A DNA stretch of 9,806 nucleotides, taken from assembly GCA_015489185.1 (NCBI GenBank), contig WGAE01000097.1, positions 1 through 9,806 on the forward strand, written 5' to 3'. A model generated the notes under the pieces. It was not told where the DNA came from. It saw nothing but the letters and a program-made list of their open reading frames with translations, and ran no database searches. The first letter of the stretch is position 1. Each line of letters opens with the position of its first letter. The translations under genes were made by a program, and so were the position numbers. This DNA is from Campylobacterales bacterium. Its GTDB lineage: Bacteria; Campylobacterota; Campylobacteria; Campylobacterales; QNZT01. This document shows positions 6,999-9,806 of this stretch, piece by piece.

Positions 6999-7018
6999 CA
7001 AACTGCATGTACAGTTTG
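6999..7018. promoter_or_regulatory. Perfect inverted repeat between two divergent genes
   Basis: CAAACTG-N6-CAGTTTG, with 7-bp perfect arms and a 6-nt centre, in the 115-bp gap between the exported-protein gene and the LRR gene. Centred about 67 bp before the LRR start codon, it reads equally well as a two-fold operator or a short RNA hairpin. No T-run follows on either strand, so it is not a normal terminator. A weak -10-like GATATT lies at 7042-7047. The rest of the gap shows nothing else I can identify. Confidence 0.45.
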
Positions 7019-7075
7019 CTTCAAAAAAACGCAAAAAGTCCGATATTTCACCTACTTCAAACCGGGAGTCAGGCA

Positions 7076-9229
7076 ATGCAGAGGCAATATTACGGATTTC
7101 CATGGGGAATTCCACTGGGAAAAATCGAAACCAAAGGGGTGGCGTTTCCACTCTTAATGCCCACTTACAAGGGGGGTGTGACCATTTTATCGAAAGAGGG
7201 TGCACACGACGCGGCGTATGTCGCAGAGGTTGCATACGGTGTGGCCTCTTTTTTACCTCTGGGCACTTTGCAGGTATACTGTTTTGCCGATACGACACCG
7301 TTTCAGGCGTTGAAAAGGCGACAGAAAAACTGGTTTCAAGGCATAGAGAGTGCATTTGCGGGGCAGGTATTGCAAATGTTACAGGAAGATTTTTCCAGAC
7401 GCAAACATGAAGTACTCGATCATCAGATTCCGACGATCGATGCGTTCAATCGTAAACTGGACGGTTTTGTCGAACCGTACGGATTGTTGCTGATCGATCT
7501 GAACCGGTGCGATCAATTTTTTACAGACCACAACGCCTGGCATTACTTTTTTGAAAAAGCGTATGCGGCGGGATACTATACGATTGCATGGGGAACGACG
7601 GATATTTTTGCCAAAGCGTCCACACTGTTTGCCAAAGAGATTGCAGGACTTTTCCCGACGGTAGGTTTTACGGAAAAAGAGATCGTACTGCCGTATCGAA
7701 TTTTTGAAAAGGAGGGGATGCCGTTTGTACGTTCCTGTCGTTTCGAACCCTCTTTTGACGATGCTTTCGCTTCGACACTGGTACCCTATTATAAAAAATT
7801 TGCGGGTTTTTATGCCTATGCTTCGGAAGTAGCCGGGCAGGTATACAATCTGAATGTTACCGAAAAGATCAATCCCTTTGCGTTCGAACCGCTGGAGGAG
7901 TGGGTCAAACAGTATCGTATCGAAGCGAAAGATTTGCCGACAGTACCGGGCGCGCTCTATTATCGCGAAAGGATCGAACTTTCCAATTATGCGATCGACG
8001 CGATGCCCCAGATTCCGTTTACGTTACCCTATTTGCGTGAAATCGATTTGAGTAAAAACGTGTTTGTGACGTTTCCCGCTTTTTTGCAACAACTCCCCGC
8101 GTTGCAAAGATTGAAACTGGCCAAAAACCGTATTACTGAGATTCCGCAATGGATTGGGGTACTGCAAAATCTGGAGATGCTTGATCTGGGAGGGAATGCA
8201 CTTCGGGGTGTCCCTTCTGTGCTGGCGGCATTGACAAAACTTCAAAAGCTCTATCTGAGTCATAATCAAATCGCCGCTTTGCCGGAAGCGTTGCGTTGTC
8301 TGGAAAATCTGGAAGAGCTCTATTTGAGCAATAACGCTTTTACACAGTTTCCGGAGTGGATGGGGGAACTTACGACGCTCAAAAAACTCAATATCTCCGG
8401 CAATCCGCTGATCAAGCTTCCGGACTGGATTGGGGCACTGACAAAACTGGAGATGCTTTCAATTGCCAATAACCAACTGACGATTGTCCCCGATTTCATA
8501 CAATCTCTTAAAGAGCTCAGGCATCTTGATATCAGTTACAATCAGATTACGGAACTACCGGAATTTTTACGCCGTTTAGAGAAACTGGAGACACTGGTCA
8601 TCTGGGGAAATCCGATCTCACGCCTTCCTGACTGGATCGGTGAGTTGCGTTCGCTCAGACATTTGACCGTTCGCTGGACGCATATTCGTACATTGCCCGA
8701 AAGTATCGGTAATCTGACACAACTTCGAAAACTTGATATCGGACACAATCGTCTTGAAACGTTGCCGCAGAGTATCGTCAGACTTGAAAATCTGGAAGTG
8801 TTGCGACTGGACAAGAACAGACTCTCTGTTCTGCCTGCAGGAATCACAACACTGCGTTATCTCGACAAAGAGAGTATCGCTCAGATTACGGCAATTACCA
8901 AACATCTTCATGAAGCAGAAACATTATGGCATATGACCGTGACTCAAGATAGTGTGGAAGCGTATGAAAATTATTTATCGAAATTTCCCGCCGGTGCACA
9001 CAGACAGGAGGCGCTTGAGCGGCTGGATACGTTGATTCGTGAGGCACAGATGTCACGAAACGACGCACATGCATGGGAAGAGGCACAGCGTCTGGATACT
9101 GCGGAAGCGTACCGTAACTATCTCTTTACTTTTCCGCAGGGGGCGTATCGTGCGGCGTGCAAAGCACGCCTGGAGGAGAAAGAGCGGCAGGGCGAATCGT
9201 TTTTGAAGCGATTGTTCGTTTTTTCATAA
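7076..9229 (+). CDS. FtsK-like domain / leucine-rich repeat / YLxxFPxGA repeat protein
   Basis: 717-residue protein with no signal peptide or membrane helix, so probably cytoplasmic. Residues ~10-200 resemble an FtsK/SpoIIIE-type ATPase domain: GIPLGKIE, FPLLMP, ASFLPLGTLQVYCFAD, then a QEDFSRRKHEVL helix and TIDAFNRKLDGFVEPYGLLLIDL. The position where a P-loop would be expected (about 31-45, YKGGVTILSKEGAHD) has no GxxxxGK[ST], so ATP hydrolysis is doubtful; a Walker-B-like LLLIDL (137-142) remains. Residues ~200-319 are not recognised. Residues 320-595 are twelve 23-residue LRRs. Residues 618-703 hold two 49-residue YLxxFPxGA repeats. ATG 7076 is preferred because GGGAG (7064-7068) lies seven nt upstream. 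An upstream ATG at 7007 lacks a ribosome site and falls inside the dyad, and the longest open frame would overlap the divergent gene. A scaffold or sensor role is likely from the repeats; no specific function can be given. Confidence 0.8.
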   Translation: MQRQYYGFPWGIPLGKIETKGVAFPLLMPTYKGGVTILSKEGAHDAAYVAEVAYGVASFLPLGTLQVYCFADTTPFQALKRRQKNWFQGIESAFAGQVLQMLQEDFSRRKHEVLDHQIPTIDAFNRKLDGFVEPYGLLLIDLNRCDQFFTDHNAWHYFFEKAYAAGYYTIAWGTTDIFAKASTLFAKEIAGLFPTVGFTEKEIVLPYRIFEKEGMPFVRSCRFEPSFDDAFASTLVPYYKKFAGFYAYASEVAGQVYNLNVTEKINPFAFEPLEEWVKQYRIEAKDLPTVPGALYYRERIELSNYAIDAMPQIPFTLPYLREIDLSKNVFVTFPAFLQQLPALQRLKLAKNRITEIPQWIGVLQNLEMLDLGGNALRGVPSVLAALTKLQKLYLSHNQIAALPEALRCLENLEELYLSNNAFTQFPEWMGELTTLKKLNISGNPLIKLPDWIGALTKLEMLSIANNQLTIVPDFIQSLKELRHLDISYNQITELPEFLRRLEKLETLVIWGNPISRLPDWIGELRSLRHLTVRWTHIRTLPESIGNLTQLRKLDIGHNRLETLPQSIVRLENLEVLRLDKNRLSVLPAGITTLRYLDKESIAQITAITKHLHEAETLWHMTVTQDSVEAYENYLSKFPAGAHRQEALERLDTLIREAQMSRNDAHAWEEAQRLDTAEAYRNYLFTFPQGAYRAACKARLEEKERQGESFLKRLFVFS
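8033..8860 (+). repeat. Twelve 69-bp units encoding 23-residue leucine-rich repeats
   Basis: Codons 320-595 of the LRR gene divide into twelve units of exactly 23 residues with the pattern LxxLxLxxNxLxxLPxxLxxLxx, with no insertion or deletion. A preceding half-repeat (IELSNYAIDAMPQIP) acts as an N-cap. Units 2, 5, 6 and 9 share a PxW[IM]G signature (for example IPQWIGVL, LPDWIGAL, LPDWIGEL), indicating duplication within the array. Unit 10 (LRHLTVRWTHI) lacks the conserved Asn. At the nucleotide level the units have diverged, so this is an old array. Confidence 0.93.
8927..9184 (+). repeat. Two 49-residue YLxxFPxGA repeats at the LRR protein C-terminus
   Basis: Residues 618-666 and 667-703 align with a 49-residue period. 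Each has Trp at the start (W618, W667), then EAYENYLSKFPAGAHRQEA and EAYRNYLFTFPQGAYRAAC, then RL. This AYxxYLxxFPxGxxxxxAxxRL pattern is a TPR-like helical hairpin found as tandem repeats in assorted bacterial signalling and envelope proteins. The second copy is truncated by a basic, aromatic tail (FLKRLFVFS). Confidence 0.75.
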
Positions 9230-9254
9230 AATCACAAAGGAAACCAAAGCTTAC

Positions 9255-9283
9255 TTGACAAAAATTCTCTTTTAGAGTATACT
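9255..9283 (+). promoter_or_regulatory. Sigma70-type promoter for the leuA leader
   Basis: Consensus -35 TTGACA (9255-9260), 17-bp spacer, -10 TATACT (9278-9283). This is by far the best promoter in the window. The predicted transcript start is near 9290, about 20 nt before the leader-peptide ATG and 240 nt before leuA. A strong constitutive promoter followed by a leader peptide is the usual layout of an attenuated amino-acid operon. Confidence 0.88.
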
Positions 9284-9309
9284 TTCGCAAAAATGTGAAA
9301 GGAGCAGTC

Positions 9310-9396
9310 ATGAAACGGTATAACACCTTTTCTCAGTCTACAACAGGAACTTGTGTACTGCTCCTCCTCCTTTGCGACTCTCTGCTAGCGCGTTAA
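9310..9396 (+). CDS. leuL: leu operon leader peptide
   Basis: 28-codon open frame, ATG 9310 to TAA 9394-9396. It starts five nt after a strong Shine-Dalgarno (GAAAGGAG, 9297-9304) and about 20 nt after the predicted transcript start. It reads MKRYNTFSQS, then TTGTC, then VLLLLLC, then DSLLAR. The five consecutive leucines are codons 17-21 (CTG CTC CTC CTC CTT, 9358-9372), preceded by a Val codon, with two more Leu codons (CTG CTA) near the end: seven Leu in 28 residues. The gene downstream makes the first committed enzyme of leucine synthesis. Ribosome stalling at the Leu run when charged tRNA-Leu is scarce is the expected sensing step. The peptide itself need have no function. This assignment is made from sequence and context, not from similarity to a known leuL. 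Confidence 0.88.
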   Translation: MKRYNTFSQSTTGTCVLLLLLCDSLLAR

Positions 9397-9495
9397 GCGC
9401 GACAATTCAAATCAATCCTGCTTTTGTAACGTATCTGCTGTTATAACATAAAAAATTTTGTAAACGATTTGTACGCAGGAGTGTTCCGCGTACGA
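9344..9495 (+). promoter_or_regulatory. Leucine attenuator: competing RNA segments upstream of leuA
   Basis: Four short segments pair in alternatives. Segment 1 is CAGGA (9344-9348, within the leader before the Leu run), segment 2 is TCCTGC (9416-9421, after the stop codon), segment 3 is GCAGGA (9475-9480), and segment 4 is the 3' arm ending GCGTAC (9488-9493). Pairing 1:2 leaves 3:4 free to form the hairpin just before leuA. A ribosome stalled at 9358-9372 would cover segment 1, letting 2 pair with 3 (six perfect pairs) and break 3:4. This is the classical order for antitermination under leucine shortage. The pairings are seen by eye; their stability was not computed. Confidence 0.55.
9469..9495 (+). 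terminator. Candidate attenuator terminator hairpin before leuA
   Basis: GTACGC (9471-9476) pairs with GCGTAC (9488-9493), extended outward by a G-U and an A-U pair. After one A-C mismatch it extends inward by three more pairs around a GTG loop. The following bases, TATATTTAAC, are only moderately U-rich, so as an intrinsic terminator it is weak. It may act with Rho or by slowing the polymerase. It ends 33 nt before the leuA ATG and does not cover the leuA ribosome site. Confidence 0.45.
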
Positions 9496-9528
9496 TATAT
9501 TTAACATTTGAGGAAGAGAGAAAAAAAG

Positions 9529-9806
9529 ATGAAATATAGAAAATTTGAAAAAATTGCGTTACCGGATCGCACCTGGCCCGATAAAGAGATTGAAAAAGCA
9601 CCAATCTGGTGTTCAGTCGATCTTCGTGACGGAAATCAGGCATTGATCAATCCGATGGATATTGAAAAGAAAGTTCGTTTTTTCAATCTGCTCGTTTCGA
9701 TGGGGTTCAAAGAGATCGAGATCGGTTTTCCGAGTGCGAGTGAAACTGAATACGCCTTTTGTCGTTATCTGATTGAAAATGAAATGATTCCGGATGATGT
9801 AACGAT
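9529..9806 (+). CDS. leuA: 2-isopropylmalate synthase, N-terminal fragment
   Basis: First 92 codons plus two bases of leuA, cut by the right edge. 2-Isopropylmalate synthase condenses acetyl-CoA with 2-oxoisovalerate, the committed step of leucine synthesis. The fragment has LPDRTWPDKEIEKAPIWCS, the HMGL/DRE-TIM-barrel metal and substrate motif DLRDGNQALINPM (residues 31-43) and FKEIEIGFPSASETEY. The RTWP...APxWCSVDLRDGNQAL form identifies the long, yeast-type LeuA (LeuA2) lineage rather than the TTLRDGEQSPG type. ATG 9529 follows a purine-rich AGGAAGAGAG site (9511-9520) by eight nt. It is preceded by its own promoter, leader peptide and attenuator, which indicates control by leucine supply. 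Confidence 0.95.
   Translation, partial: MKYRKFEKIALPDRTWPDKEIEKAPIWCSVDLRDGNQALINPMDIEKKVRFFNLLVSMGFKEIEIGFPSASETEYAFCRYLIENEMIPDDVT

Noticed and set aside
6872..7075. N-terminal extension of the LRR protein, up to 68 residues
   Set aside because: It would overlap the divergent exported-protein gene and give a Ser/Arg-rich start. ATG 7007 lies in the dyad without a ribosome site, while ATG 7076 has GGGAG seven nt upstream.
9388..9401. GCGC-GTTAA-GCGC hairpin over the leader stop codon
   Set aside because: Only four base pairs, from self-complementary GCGC words; it may be a pause site but cannot be called a terminator, and no U-run follows.
9424..9446. TTGTAAC / GTTATAA stem after the leader, followed by an A/T-rich run
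   Set aside because: Seven pairs but almost all A-U plus one G-U, with a 9-nt loop; too weak to be a terminator, and the following run is A-rich before T-rich.

Overview
The window looks like chromosomal DNA of a mesophilic proteobacterium. My best guess is Campylobacterota (Sulfurovum/Sulfurimonas-like). The reasons are compact gene packing, frequent GTG/TTG starts, AT-rich promoters with weak -35 boxes, and the general character of the ThiS, methyltransferase and XpaC proteins. This placement rests on impression only. No mobile element, tRNA, rRNA or CRISPR array was seen.

Layout. (1) 1-3484, minus strand: a tight operon read right to left: a 46-residue membrane protein, an XpaC-family four-helix membrane protein, TelA (toxic-anion resistance family), an SPFH/band-7 protein ending in a GYF_2 domain, and the start of a zinc-ribbon protein that runs off the left edge. 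Spacings of 3-30 nt, with ribosome binding sites often inside the preceding gene, argue for one transcript. This is probably a membrane or envelope-stress module related in composition to Bacillus yaaN-xpaC and ydjGHI. (2) 3485-3568: a divergent promoter region holding an ARG-box-like dyad. (3) 3569-5995, plus strand: argD (arginine biosynthesis), a MidA/NDUFAF7-type methyltransferase (respiratory complex I maturation family) and thiS (thiamine sulfur carrier), packed almost without gaps. (4) 6001-6960, minus strand: an unrecognised exported, probably outer-membrane beta-barrel protein, convergent with thiS. (5) 6961-7075: a divergent intergenic region with a perfect 7-bp-arm dyad. (6) 7076-9229, plus strand: a 717-residue protein with an N-terminal domain resembling a P-loop-less FtsK/SpoIIIE-type ATPase domain, twelve exact 23-residue leucine-rich repeats, and two 49-residue YLxxFPxGA repeats. 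(7) 9230-9806: a strong sigma70-type promoter, a 28-residue leucine-rich leader peptide with five consecutive Leu codons, competing RNA hairpins, and the start of leuA. This is a leucine attenuator.

The points most worth a second look are the leuA leader with a legible four-segment attenuation logic, the FtsK-like/LRR/YLxxFPxGA protein of unknown role, the unannotated small membrane protein heading the xpaC-telA operon, and the ARG-box-like site upstream of argD.
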